From NCBI GenBank assembly GCA_030068075.1, contig CM057841.1, positions 43,255,030 through 43,319,029 on the forward strand: 64,000 nucleotides of DNA, given 5' to 3'. Each line of letters starts with the position of its first letter. Position 1 is the first letter of the stretch. Source of the DNA: Paguma larvata. Its lineage: Eukaryota > Chordata > Mammalia > Carnivora > Viverridae. The notes below the pieces were generated by a model, which saw only the letters and a list, made by a program, of their open reading frames with translations, was not told the origin of the DNA and made no database searches. Of this stretch, positions 33,466-48,424 are shown piece by piece. The position numbers were made by a program, and so were the translations under genes.

Positions 33466-34189
33466 AAAAAGGAATGACAAAGGCCATGGTCACTGATGAA
33501 ATCATTAGCACCACCGAATTACTATTCAGGTCCATAATTCATTCTTTAGTACTACAGTCCATAGGGGCCTGGTTTGCTTTGCTACACTGAAAACAGAGGA
33601 CAGCGGGGATCCCTGTTACAAGAATCTCACTTCCCCATTCTTTCATAAGCTTCCTCCAGCTTCTAAGTGCTCTGATTATTCTTTTGTCTCTCTGTGGCTA
33701 ACCTATCACTTAAGGTACTTCTCCCTCCCCACTCCTCCCATACTTCTATAATGGATGTAAAGGTCAGTGACACCCCTCAGGAACAGTAGCATTTTCAGCA
33801 AGAGGTGTGGCAAGGTAGTCACGGGATTTCCATTACAGTTAACAGGAGTTGAGGTTGTATTCCTTCACTGAAAATCTAACCTTATGATGCTAGGAACTGT
33901 ATTTTCATATAAACTATACTACCAAAGAGCCAATATAGTTAGGCTATAACAAAGAATGTTAAAAGGTGACAACATATAGCAGTAACAGATGACCGGAAAT
34001 CCTAAGTGGCATGCATTAACATTACAGAGCGGTTTGTAAAGGTGGTTAAGTATACAGATGTGGAACTACCTAGATCTTACAGTTTTGAGGAAATGTTGGG
34101 TGGTAGGGGTATATTCAATATTATTTCACCCGTAAGTGCTTTTCCTATAAGGACTTCCTAGAGGCATAAAAAGGAAATTAATTTGATAT
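33464..34189. other. Unassigned stretch
   Basis: Somewhat higher GC than its neighbours. No repeat or gene recognised. Confidence 0.45.
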
Positions 34190-34325
34190 GGCATTACACA
34201 GAGTAATATAAATATTATAACCCTGTGAAGGCAGGGATATCATCTTACAGTTGCATACCCATGGCTACCCTAAAATCATGTTTATCACATAGTATGGACT
34301 CAAAATTTGTTGAATTAATAGAAAA
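34190..34325 (+). mobile_element. L2 LINE, 3' end
   Basis: 'CTGTGAAGGCAGGGATATCA', 'TGTTTATCACATAGTATGGA' and 'CTCAAAATTTGTTGAATTAA' follow the L2 terminus ('GAGGGCAGGGACTTTGTC' to 'TTTGTTGAATGAATGAA'). Confidence 0.65.
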
Positions 34326-35707
34326 GTTATTCTCCACGAGGTGGCCTAAGTTTCTTTTAACAGTAGCTTCTTTCAAGGATTGGTTGTGAGAATTAAAAGC
34401 AATTAAGCAGATAAGATGAGAACATGAGGAGGAAGTGAATGTAATAGATATACTGCTTTTCTATAAATCCAAACTTATTCCAAAGTAAAAAAAGATATCA
34501 AAGCACTTAAATGAACATCTGATATGTGGCTGGTATGATCAACAAGTATTTCTTGATTCTCTTTCAACCTCACCCAAGCAATCAGAGGATCAATAGTATG
34601 CTAGTGATATTGACACAGGGGACTAGCGAGCTAAACAAAGTAGAGATTTGCTGGCCCTACCTATTTGTTGGTTAGTTCCTAAAACATAAAATGGTCTTGA
34701 ATTATTTAGAATATTCTCACCAGATACTACCCAAGTACTCCATCACAAACACCCCTCTTTTTTTTTTTTACCCTCTTCCAGTTTTTTTGAAATTTGCTGT
34801 TCTCTCAAGTGGAACCCATTGACATGGTCATTGTAGTGACTCTCATCTTAACATATGGTCACTAAAGCTATTGCTTTTGGAAGAGAAGAATTTGACTTTA
34901 CTCAAAATTTCACTGGTTCCCAGATGTTCTCATGCCTTAGGCCTAATATTCATGAATAGGATGCCTGCTTAGTTAAACTATAAAAATATTCATCCCCTTG
35001 AAATGCAAAGAAGTGTTTCCACAGACATTTTTCAATTAATGGTGAAATAATTGTAAAATGTCTACATATTCATATGAGTTTTGGTGAGATATTTATTCTT
35101 GCAACAGACAATTATATTTTTAGAGTTGTTTCAGAAAAAAGAATTAGGAAATCTGTCTAAAAGCAATCTTTTTTTAAATATCAAATTTAAAAAAAGATTT
35201 AACATGATGATCAATTTATCACTTTTGAAGTATATACAGAACCATTCCCTAGAGGCTTAGAAGCAAAATAAATATAAATACATTCTCCCCATGACTTCTA
35301 CTAAAAACTAGAAATGTGTTACCATTAAAAACTATTTTAAAAACACACTGTTTTCTTAAAAACTAAATGTTTTTAAAGAAAAATAAAACATTTGATATAT
35401 GCAAAATATACTTCTTTATCGAAGCTGAAAATATATCAAATATTACTACTTTTTATTATAGAAACAAAATATATTTTTTGGCATTTCTTAATACTTTCAA
35501 TTATCTCCTTATCACAAGAACATACCTGCCTCCTTACTCACTTTCCATTCCCAGCCCTGGTCTTTACTTTATATGAGCTCTTTGCAAAATTTAAAGAAAG
35601 TAAGAAGTAAAAATCAAACTGAAATAAGCAGTTATAAATATCTTTCACGGACAAGATTGTTATAAATAAATGCTGGCTTAGTTAGAACAAAGTAGACTTT
35701 TACTTAG
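34326..35707. other. Unassigned AT-rich stretch
   Basis: No recognisable family. Chance frames of about 70 codons occur near 35367-35610. Confidence 0.45.
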
Positions 35708-35930
35708 TCCAGTGGTTAAAACTATGTGGTCTCATGACCTCCTTTGTGCTCTTAAAATTAAGGACTTCAAAGAATTTGTTTACGTGTTATAACAATTACT
35801 ATGTACAATAATGGAAATTAAAACTAAGAAAATATTGGACCATTTGCTAAATTATTTTAAAATAATAATCCATTACATATTTATAATACATTTTTATTAA
35901 AATACATTTTCCTTAGTCCGAAATTCCCAT
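35708..35930 (+). mobile_element. hAT-type DNA transposon remnant
   Basis: 'CTCATGACCTCCTTTGTGCT', 'AAGGACTTCAAAGAATTTGT' and 'ATGGAAATTAAAACTAAGAA', then 'AATAATAATCCATTACATAT', resemble an old mammalian hAT-like non-autonomous transposon. The family name is not assigned. Confidence 0.5.
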
Positions 35931-36779
35931 ATTTGTTTCCATATGAAAATTAGGTTTTATATCACGAGCATCAAGGGAAAGGTGCCATGTTTATTCCCAG
36001 TTTGGGAGAGTGAAGTGTGGGAAAATGTACTAGACATCAGCATGACAAACACAGGATCTGAGAAAACAATTTTCTCACATTTGAATATGATGTTGGATTT
36101 TTGGCAAAGGATTTTCTGGTAAAATTTTATACTGCAGTAGAAAAATTGTCTAATTTCTGACTGTGATCAGAATAAGTATAAAATGGCTCCTACTTGCATG
36201 CATCGCTTCTAATTTAGAATTCTAAGTCTTGTATGGCCTCATAATGAAAATATAGCTCACCTTTTACTCAGAGTTCGTTAGTTAGGTTGACCCTTTCGTA
36301 GGATATATTTAATATTATATGTGTATTAATTAAAAGATGGACTGGTGTTTCCTTCAAATTAACTAAACCTGAAGCTAAACCACAATATCCTTGGAGACTC
36401 TGGAGAAAAAGTGGATCCTGTAAAATAAAAATTAAATAAAAAAGAACCTTTCTTATCACCAATAACCTTGAGGATTCAGTGTGGGTAAAAAATTTACTTT
36501 GTAGAAGACAACTAGCATTGACCTCTACATAAAAAGGGCAAAATTTAATGAAAGAAAGGCTCGTTTCTCATTTTATTTCTAGTCAAGTAAAAGCTTTACA
36601 TCTATCAAGTCAAGGGGTATATACCAATTTTACATGCATGAGTTATACACAGCCTGTGTAGTAACCAGAGCTGTTACTCCCTTGTGATTTACCTGAAACT
36701 AAAGTGACTGACTGCTGTGCAGCCAGTGTTACTCCATATAACATTATAGTCGAGTACTAGTGATTAACAAACTTGATGG
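35931..36779. other. Unassigned stretch
   Basis: No recognisable repeat or gene. Confidence 0.45.
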
Positions 36780-36890
36780 GATTAGATTCTCTATGGATGG
36801 AGCTGAGAAATGTGTATTTATAGGAAACTTCCCTGGTGATTCTTTCTAATGTAGCTTTTGGGTCTGAACAGTGTTACTTGAGAGTTAATA
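36780..36890 (+). mobile_element. MER5A-like hAT-Charlie MITE fragment
   Basis: 'GATTAGATTCTCTATGGATG', 'GCTGAGAAATGTGTATTTAT' and 'TTCCCTGGTGATTCTTTCTA' parallel the MER5A order ('GAATCAGAAACTC', 'AGCAATCTGTGTTTTAACAA', 'CCAGGTGATTCTGATGCA'). Confidence 0.55.
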
Positions 36891-37039
36891 GAGACATTGA
36901 TTATAGCATAAATTTCCATATCAAGTAAATTTTTCTTTAAAAAAGAAATTCTGTTAATAAAAGCTAAACAAACATAACTGACAACCATGATGCTCTTTTT
37001 GATTTGTTTAATAATTAAGTCAAGTTCATTCTCACCTGC
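36891..37039. other. Unassigned AT-rich stretch
   Basis: Nothing recognised. Confidence 0.4.
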
Positions 37040-37520
37040 TTTGTAAATGCTCTTGTCTCTGGCTGCAAATTATTTTTCATCACATCCCTTCCCCTTTCAC
37101 TCAGCTCACTCTTCCTCTCAGCCTATTGGTCTCAGGGCAGTCATTTTACTTTCTTAGCCTTTTTTTGGTTTTATTTATTTATTTTTAAAATTTATTTTGA
37201 GAGAGAAAGAGAGAGAGAGCACAAGCAGGGGAGGGGAAGACAGAGTGGGAGAGAGAGATTCCCAAGCAGGCTCCACACTGTCAGTCCAGAGCCCAATTCA
37301 GGGCTTGAACCCACAAACCTGAGCCAAAATCAAGAGTCAGATGCTTAACCAACTGAGCCACTCAGGTGCCCCACTTTCTTAGCCTTTTTAAGGATTCCTT
37401 GCTTCCTATCTCCAACCTCTTCCTCCCCTATCTATCTCTGTTTATTTCCTTCATGCCACTAAATTGTATTGTCTGTATTTTGACTTACTGTTAGTCTCTC
37501 CCCACCAGACTTTGTCTTTC
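37040..37520 (+). mobile_element. L2 LINE fragment split by a SINE
   Basis: 'TTTATTTCCTTCATGCCACT' (about 37440) followed by 'TTAGTCTCTCCCCACCAGAC' matches the L2 segment before its 3' end. The pyrimidine-rich text left of the SINE fits the preceding L2 part less clearly. Confidence 0.45.
37165..37372 (-). mobile_element. SINEC_Fc-like SINE, complete
   Basis: Minus-oriented, with the GA stretch 'GAGAGAGAGCACAAGCAGGG' and the head 'GAGCCACTCAGGTGCCCC'. A perfect 17-bp duplication ACTTTCTTAGCCTTTTT is at 37148-37164 and 37373-37389. Confidence 0.97.
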
Positions 37521-38261
37521 TTTTCATCATAATAACCGTAACGGCTAAAACATCTGGTAGAGAGAGGGTGGGGTATCTATCTATTTAACCACATATATCA
37601 GGGATTTTGAGGGCAAGCAATAGACATTAGCCCATTTAATTAAGCAGATATGCTACCCGGTCAGTAACAAAACCCAAAGAAGCATGCCACAGAACCAGTC
37701 TCGTGAGAAAACTACCATCTTTGGCTCTGGATGTTTACACAGCTGACACTACTAAAATGGAGTTTAGTGACATAAGGGTTGCTATGTCTGGAAAGTAGAT
37801 ATTGCTTTACTCACTGCTTCTGCTGCCATAACCCATCATTTAAAAAAAAAAATTCTAGACCTTCACTTCGCTGGTCTGTTTGGCAGAGTTTAGGTTATGG
37901 GCTTGTACTCCTTATAAGAAAGTTGAGAATATAAGCATTTTCAGCTTCTAAAATGGCAGCTGAACTTGGCCTTATACAGAGGCGTCCCCAAATACAAGAA
38001 AAAGGTTCAGCTTCTAGGTGGCCAAAATGAAAGATAAATGTCTCCATTTATAAAGACACTTAAATATTTCTTAAATGAATAAATCATAAAGTATATTGAA
38101 AGAAATCATTAGAGTACATTTTAGGTAAGTATATGTAATGATAAATTTTCTAGTATTTAACTGCTATCAATTATTCTTTCTTCTAATTCTGGCTTCTTCC
38201 TTCCAGACTTGAATAAAAAAAATCTGTGCTCCCAAGAAGCTCTTAAATTTCTTTAACCACG
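37521..38261. other. Unassigned stretch
   Basis: No recognisable repeat or exon. Confidence 0.45.
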
Positions 38262-38693
38262 ATGTGAGAGACCATGTCAGGTACATTACAGATTCCCCTT
38301 AAATGAAGGACTTGTTGCCTGGCTATTGGGAAAGTGGTCACCTGTCAACTGATAGGCCCTTCTGTGAGAGCTTCAGCTACAGAAAATGACATTCCCCAAA
38401 GTGGACCTCTTACAGGGTAGCCTGTATCCAATGGCTTATTAAAATGGGAATACAGAGGACTGACTCCCTTGCCCTAACTCCAGATAACTCCGTAGAGTCA
38501 ATCAAGACCCAGAGCTCCCCATGGGTAGTCCAGGCTGGCATTTGGCTTTGATGCACTTTGACTTCTCCTGCTACCCAGTTTTACTTTTTTCCCCTGTCTT
38601 CCACAAATGTTGACCCTAAGGGCACTCCTTAGCAAGCTAAACTCTCTTTCAGAGTCTAAATCTTGGGGAGCCCAGCCTGGGACAGTTAGTACC
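38262..38693 (+). mobile_element. Ancient LTR
   Basis: 'ACAGGGTAGCCTGTATCCAA', 'TAGTCCAGGCTGGCATTTGG', 'TGCACTTTGACTTCTCCTGC' and a U5-like end 'GGAGCCCAGCCTGGGACAGT' have the look of an old ERVL-class LTR in plus orientation. The 61-codon frame at 38607-38792 lies across its end and is not a gene. The 5' edge and subfamily are uncertain. Confidence 0.45.
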
Positions 38694-38829
38694 AGCAGTG
38701 AACCGGCAAATCAGGCATTCATTCAGATTGAGTTTGGAGCCAAAACACTCAACTCCTGGCTGACAAAAAAGTGGCACAAAAGAATTTTCTGAGGTGATGT
38801 TAATATTCTCTGCTTAAATTGGGCTAGTA

Positions 38830-38905
38830 TTTACATTTGTGTGAACTTAAAATTTGTTTAATAAAATAAATAATAAAAAAAATTTAAATTAAAAAATAAT
38901 AAAAT
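38830..38905 (+). repeat. AT-rich low-complexity tract
   Basis: TAAA/AAATT repeats. Confidence 0.75.
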
Positions 38906-40539
38906 GTGGACTTCTTTAATAATTTTATTGTATGCAAATTATGTCTCAATATTATATATCTAAGGAGAAGGCAGAAAATTAAGAGTATCTTACTGATTAG
39001 GTGGCTTCTAGTTCCTTTCACAGTCGACACTGACATACAATGTAAAAAGATAGCAGATGGGACAAATGCCAGTTAACAGCTAGTCAGTGATGCCTTCTGG
39101 TCTCCAACGGAATGTGTCAGTAGTTCGTGGAGCATTTTCATTGTAAATATATAATTGACACAAAACTATTAAAGTTAAAGATGATTAGGTTCAACCAAAA
39201 ATTGTTAAAATGAGATCATGTGTTAGTTGCCATATTCTACTGAAATAAATCGTTATCAAGACAGGACAGATAGAACAGAGTGATTACCAGGAGATTTCAA
39301 TTTTTTCCTTTAAGCTACGTAGCTTTTCAACATAAAAAACAACAGGTACTACTAGAGAAACAATTTAGTTTGGTGTTCTTTTAATTTTGCTTTAAAATTT
39401 CAGTGAACACAGACCAAAAAAGTTTGAGGGTAATACATAATTAAGCAACAAATATTCTAAAAAGGGTTAAAATTTGAACTCTTTGGGGCCTTTTATTAAG
39501 AAATGCAAAGAAACTGATAGAATATTGATATTCTCAACAAAAAAATTAAATAGAAACCTAAAAATATCAGCCAGAACCCATTTACCGTTCTAGTTTTAAA
39601 TGTTACTACATAGAAGTCTGGATTGTAAAATGTTTAAATTAAATTTTTATTCTTCTTTTCCAGTACCTTCCCTTCACCTCCAAAATCCTTGGTTTTAAAT
39701 AAGCAGGATATAACACTGAAGTTAACTCACACCCATGATGTCTAATATCATTTTCAGAGTATAGGAGGTATAGGTAGTATAGGTAGGAAAATGCAATTGA
39801 GAAATTAGCTTGCCCCAAGGAACATTTCAGGTTGTAAAGCACTGAATCAACAAAAGCAGGAACTCTGAACTTACCTTCCTACTAAGAGATTCTAGATCGT
39901 ACCCTCAAGAAAAAAGTACCTAAGCAACCTGTGCTGAAAAAATTATTTCGTTTAGAAAAGAAGTTAAAACCCACATCATGCAAAAGCAGGATTTTTTAGT
40001 GTGACCTTCAATTAGGGAGAGGAAGCCACTCCCTTATTAAGACATATCCAACTATGGAAATAATGTGGAGTTCCAAAATTAGTAACAGTTTTATTATTAC
40101 CACAGTGTGGAAATAAATGTTCTTTTGCTGTTACTCAAGCTGGTTAATTATACATGTAAAGCAAAGTTATTCCTGGCAACTCCAAAGCCAAAATTCTAAC
40201 TATAACATTGTTAGGGTTTCAAAAAGAGAGATTTCTGCTAAAAGAAAAAAAAAAAACACACAAAAAACGCCCTGCATAATACATATGTTACATTTTACTG
40301 ACTCACAGGAATGTGATCTAACAACCACTAACACTGAACACCCTAGTTTTCTTACTTTTTTGCTAATCAGACAACCTACATGTTGAGGCACACTGGCTTT
40401 AGTCTCTAACAATGGCAGCATTCTAAATGCTAGAAAGAGGGACAGCAAGAAGAATAAATTCAGAAAGTACTCCATATGAAGCCTCCATGAGCAACATTAT
40501 ATTTGGGGGATTTACTTAGGCAATGCAACACAACCAACA
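38906..40539. other. Unassigned stretch
   Basis: No recognisable repeat. Contains a 14-bp perfect palindrome (39312-39325) and a short TATAGG-type tandem repeat near 39758-39787. Overlapping frames of 89-91 codons on opposite strands at 40117-40475 have no recognisable similarity. Confidence 0.45.
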
Positions 40540-43500
40540 AGTTACAGCACAACTGTATTATTATACTGACAATGCAGAGATGTCAAGCTGGATTGAAGAA
40601 AAAAAAGAATCAGTTTTATCTCTCTACAGGAGATACCCTTTAAACAGAATGGAAGTAGAAGAAGAGAAAAATGTATCCAACCATAAGAAATGTGGAATTG
40701 CTAGATTAATGGTAGACAAAGTAGGTTTTAAAGCCAAAATATTTCTAGATGTGAGTAAAAACATTTAATAATGGTAGAAATGGCAGTTCACTGGGAATAT
40801 TTAACAATTATTAACATATATGCTCCTAACAACAGAGCCACAAAGTACATGAGTAAAAAACTGACGGAATTGATGGGAGAAAAAGACAATTAAAAATTAG
40901 TGTTTGGAGGCTTCAATACCTCATTTCCAGGAATAGAGAGAACAACTACACAGAACATTGACAAGGAAATTTAAGACCTGAATAACACTACCAACTAACA
41001 TGGCCTAACAGACATCTATAGAACACTTCACCCAACAACAGCATATATATTCTTCTCAAGTGCACATGGAGCGTGGTCTAGTACAGCCCATATATTAGAG
41101 AATAAAATAACTCAGTAAATTTAAAATGACTGATTTGTACAGAGTGGACTGAAATTAGAAACCAGTAATGGAAGGAAATTTTGAGTAATCCACAAATATG
41201 CAAAATATAACACAGTTAAATAGCTAATTATTCAAAGATGACATAACAAAGGAAATTAGAAAATACTTTTAGATGAATGAAAATGAAAACAAAAAACAGA
41301 AAAAATTATGGGATACAGCTAAATCAATGCTAACAAAGAAATTTACAGCTATATCATGATAAGAAAGCAACCTAAGTGTCCATCAATAGATGAATGGATA
41401 AAGAAGATAAAGTATATATACACAATGGAATATTACTCAGCCATAAAAAGAATGAAATCTTGTCCTTTGTAACAACTTAAAGCATGTAATAACTTAGATG
41501 GACCTGGAGAGTATTATGCTGAGCAAAATATGTCAGAAAGAGGAAGACAAATACCATATGATTTCACTTACAAGTGGAATCTAAAAAACACCTATATGAA
41601 ACAAGAAACAAAATCGGAAAAGATTTATAAATATGGAAAACTGATGGTTGCCATCAGTTAGGGAATGGGAAATAGGTGAAGGGGATTGAGAGGTACAAAC
41701 GTCCATTTGTAAAGTCAGTAAGTACAGAGGATGAGAAGTATGGCAAAGGGAATACAGTCAATAACACTGATAACTTTCTATGGTCGCAGATGGTAATTAC
41801 ACTTATAGTAAGCACAGTAACGCATAGACTTGTCAAATCACTATGTTGTACACCAGACACTAATATAATATTCTATGACAACTATATTTCAATAAAAAAG
41901 GAAATTTATAGCTATAATGCCTACATTAAATAAGATTTCAAATCAACAGATCAACTTTCTATATTAAAATACTCGAAATGCTAGAAAAAAGAAGAAACAA
42001 CTAGCAAACTGAATCCAGCACCATATACAAAGGCCCAGCTTATTTATTTATACATATAACATATATATCATATCGATGTAGGAATGACTCAACATCCAAA
42101 AGTCAATTTATGCAATACACCGTATCAATATAAGAGGGAAAATCACAGATTCTCTAAGTAGACAGAGAAAAAACATTTGTTAAAAGCCAACATCCTTTCA
42201 TGATTAAAAAAAATCATTCAACAAACTAATAGAAGGGAACTTACTCATCAACTAAGAATAGAAGGGAAAAATGCACAATTAATATCATACATAATGGTAT
42301 GAGTGATTGAATGCATTCTCCCTAATACAACAACAAGGATGTCCACTCTAACCATTTGCATTTAACACTGTACTAGAAGCTCTAGCCAAGGAAATTTATC
42401 AGGAAAGTAAGAAGCATCCAGATTGAAAGGAAAAAAGTAAATCTATCCCTATATGCAGATGACATGATCTTGTATATCGAAAATTCTAAGGATCCATTAA
42501 AAATCTATTAGATCTTAAAAACCAGTTCAGTGAGATAAATATACAAAAATCAATTGTACTTCTAATATAAATGTGAAATGAACAGTCCAAAAATGAAATT
42601 AATACCAAAATTCCACTTATACTATCAGCAAAAAGAATAAAATACTCTGAAATAAAGAATTTAAAACATACAGTGAAAGCATAAAAACACTGTTGAAAAA
42701 AATTAGAGAAGTCGTAAATAAATGGAACACATCCCACATTAGGGAACTGAAAAGCTTAATGTCAAGACAATTCTTCCCAAATAAATCTATAGATTCAACT
42801 CAATCTGTACCAAAATATTGGTTGCTTTTTTCCAGAAAATGGAAAGCTAAGCCAAAAACTCATAAGGAAATGAAAAGAATGTAGAATAGCCAAAAATATC
42901 TTTAAAAAGAACAAAATTAGAGGATTCATACCTCCAAAATCACACCTAACACAAAGCTACAGTAGTAAAGATGATGTGGTAATGTCATAAAGATAGATGT
43001 ATACATTTATTGAAAAAAATTAAGAGTCCATAAATCAATCTTTATATTTATGGTCAATAGATTTTTTTACAAAAGTGCCAGGACGACTCAATGGGGGTAA
43101 AAGAGTCTTTTTGACAAAGAGTGCTGAAATCACTAGATATCCTAAGCAGAAGAATGCGGTTGAACCCCTTTCTCACAACTAATTCCAAATGAGTCATAGT
43201 TCTAAATACAAGAACACTAAAATTCCTAGGGAAAATTTTGGGGATAAAATTTTGTGATCTTGGGTTGAGCAACAGTTTCTTAGATATGACACCAAAGGTA
43301 CATGGGGCCAAAAAAAATACATATGTTGGGATTTATCAAAATTTAAAAATTTTATGCTTCAAAAGACATGATCAAGAAAGTGAAAAGACAATTCCACAGA
43401 AAGGGGTAAAATACTTGCAAACAATATATCTGATAAAAACTTACATGCAGAATATATAAAAAATTCTTATAACTCAATAATAAAAAGATAAATAACTCAA

Positions 43501-43670
43501 CTTTAAAAATGAGATCTGGGTAGACATTTTTCCAAAGAAGAAATACAAATGGTTAACAAACACATGAAAAGATGCTCAACATTTTTAGCCATCAGAGAAA
43601 TGCAAATCAAAAACTCCATGAGATAGCACTTCACATCCATTAATATTAGTATCATTGGCTGGTATCCATA
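40540..43670 (+). mobile_element. Old L1M LINE ORF2, split by an L1 insertion
   Basis: The remnant starts in the endonuclease region: 'AAGCTGGATTGAAGAAAA', then a frame with 'GIARLMVDKVGFKAKIFL', then 'TATGCTCCTAACAACAGAGC'. It continues past the insertion at 41354-41900. Reverse-transcriptase text is visible at 42455-42480 ('CTATATGCAGATGACATGAT', encoding the YADDM catalytic motif). It ends near 'CTCCATGAGATAGCACTTCA' at about 43630. Stops and frameshifts are everywhere, so it is inactive. Confidence 0.85.
41354..41900 (+). mobile_element. L1 3' UTR insert nested in L1M
   Basis: A 5'-truncated L1 of 547 bp: 'CAACCTAAGTGTCCATCAAT', 'CACAATGGAATATTACTCAG', 'CATATGATTTCACTTACAAG', and the end 'CTATATTTCAATAAAAAAG'. 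It is flanked by GAAATTTACAGCTATA (41338-41353) and GAAATTTATAGCTATA (41901-41916), a 16-bp duplication with one mismatch. The host ORF2 resumes in register. Confidence 0.93.
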
Positions 43671-43685
43671 AAAAAAGGGAAAATA

Positions 43686-44531
43686 AGGAGGAGCAGGGGG
43701 AACTGGAGCTCTCCAGTGTCTATAATGCATGCAACCCAGACAGAGTTGAGGAGGGAGACTGAGGAGTGATCTGAGACTCTGGGTCCGTGAAGAGGGGGCT
43801 GGGAGGGCACCATTGTGGTCGCGCATTCCCGCAAAGCAAAACCTAGGACTCCACCCCCCAGCGGTGGAGGTGGGACCTGTCTATACCAGGCCAGGCCCTT
43901 CCTCATACCAGAGACGCCCTTCTGCAGGAGTAATAGCCACGGAGACACGAATACTGCAGCACTGCCTGGATTAAGCCCAGGTCAATTCTTCTGTTTTAGA
44001 TACATTCTCCCTCTTCTCCTTCCTATCTCTCCTACCTCTAAAACTGTCACCTGGGGGTTTTGGCTTGCTTAAACAGACATTTAACCCACTCTCTCCATGC
44101 ATGTTCTACACCTCCCTCTTTAATTTCCTATCTCTCTCTACAGAACAGTCAGGCCACATAGTGCATCTGGGCAACATCTAACGTCATTTCTCTTTCCTTG
44201 CATCCTTCCTTATTCTGATTTCACTCTTGCTGAATCAAGTCTTCTAATCTCTCTACCTGGTCAAAGTTCAATTTCTTCTTCTCCCCACACCTGTCACTAC
44301 TCTATGTATGATCTGCCATCAGCAGAGCTCACACCCTATCATTAACGTGTAGCTGGTAGGTACATCAGGTCACATGCCTACAGAGTGTCATTTGTTAATC
44401 TTTTCAAGTTGTGATTTGTTTGTCTGTATTATTGGTCAGTATGGTTGTGAGTTTGTGTATCCTGTTTGTCAGTCTGACCTTTTTCCTTTCCAGGGAGACC
44501 TAGGAAATAAACCAATACACAATTAACCAAA
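43686..44531 (+). promoter_or_regulatory. L1 5' UTR (internal promoter region)
   Basis: It lies directly upstream of ORF1 and is much richer in GC than the surrounding DNA, with clustered CpGs near 43820-43930 ('GTGGTCGCGCATTCCCGC'). L1 5' UTRs carry an internal RNA polymerase II promoter, which is the family-level expectation. No promoter element is proven here. The second half (about 43990-44330) is CT-rich. Overlapping frames on both strands here have no recognised product. Confidence 0.6.
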
Positions 44532-45424
44532 ATGATGAAACGGAAGAACTCCCCTCAAAAGAATGTAGGAAATAGTGACAGTGCAAGAAATGATGAAAGC
44601 AGACATAAGCAACTTAACAGAACAAGAATATAGAATGATAAACATAAAAATACTCGCTGGGCTTGAAAACTGCATAGAAGCAAGCAGGGGGACCCTCGAG
44701 GCAGAGATCAAGGTCCTAACAAACAGTCAGGAGGAATTAAAAAATGCTTTAAATGAGGTGCAAAACAAACTGGAGGCGGCCACAGCACGGATTGAAGAGG
44801 CAGAAGAGAGAATAGATGAATTAGAAGATAAAATTATGGAAAAAGACAAAGCAGAGTAAAAGAGAGAGAAGCTGATTCAGGAACAGGAAAGGAGAATTTG
44901 AGAGCTGAGTGATGCAATCAAATGGAATAATACCTATATCATAGGAATTCCAGAGGAAGAAGAGAGAGAGAAAGAAGTCCAAAGGGTACTTGAACATATC
45001 ATTGCTGAGAACTTCCCCAACATGAAGAAGGAAACCAGCACTGAAATCCAAGAGGCACAGAGAACTCCCCTCAGACGTAACCCGAAGAGACCCTCAGCAC
45101 GACACATCATAGTGAAGTTGGGAAAATACAAAGACAAAGAGAGAATTCTGAAAGCAGCATAGGGATAAACGGGCCTTGACTTACAAAGGCAGACACATTA
45201 GGGTTGTAGCAGACTTATCTACAGAAACTTGGCAAGCCAGAAAGGAATGGCAGGAAATCTTCAATGTAATGAACAGGAAGGATATGCAGCCAAGAATCCT
45301 TTACCTGGCCGGCCTGTCATTCAGAATGGATGGAGACATAAAGGTCTTCCCAAACAAACAAAAACTGAAGGAATACATCACAAATAAACAAATCGTACAA
45401 GAGATCCCAAGGGGAACTCTATGA
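44532..45424 (+). pseudogene. L1 ORF1p remnant (RNA-binding chaperone)
   Basis: ORF1p coats L1 RNA as a trimer in the cytoplasm and is needed for retrotransposition in cis. The start ATG at 44532 follows the 5' UTR. A +1-type frameshift lies between about 44550 and 44566. The next frame (44575-44859) reads as the N-terminal region plus heptad-patterned coiled coil ('LKNALNEVQNKLEAATARI'). Stops follow at 44857-44859 (TAA), 44899-44901 (TGA) and 45160-45162 (TAG). Between them is the RRM-like segment ('NTYIIGIPEEEEREKEVQ' to 'SARHIIVKLGKYKDKERIL'). After another frameshift near 45160, the C-terminal domain ('TYKGRHIRVVADLSTETWQA') runs to the TGA at 45422-45424. All domains are recognisable, but no full protein can be made. 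Confidence 0.9.
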
Positions 45425-45471
45425 AGGAAAGGTCACAAGGAACAAAGAGTACCAGAGACATCCTTACAAGC

Positions 45472-48422
<2,951 letters not shown>

Positions 48423-48424
48423 TA

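Noticed and set aside
40117..40475. Opposite-strand frames of 89 and 91 codons
   Set aside because: No recognised similarity and mutually overlapping, with one arm dominated by Phe/Leu. Expected by chance in AT-rich DNA.
43503..44072. Overlapping frames of 85-107 codons on both strands near the L1 5' UTR
   Set aside because: They cross the L1M/L1 junction and a GC-richer 5' UTR with few stops. They carry no recognisable domain. An ORF0-like antisense product is known only from primate L1.
43686..44531. CpG island promoter of a host gene
   Set aside because: The GC-rich part is short and leads directly into L1 ORF1, so L1 5' UTR explains it better.
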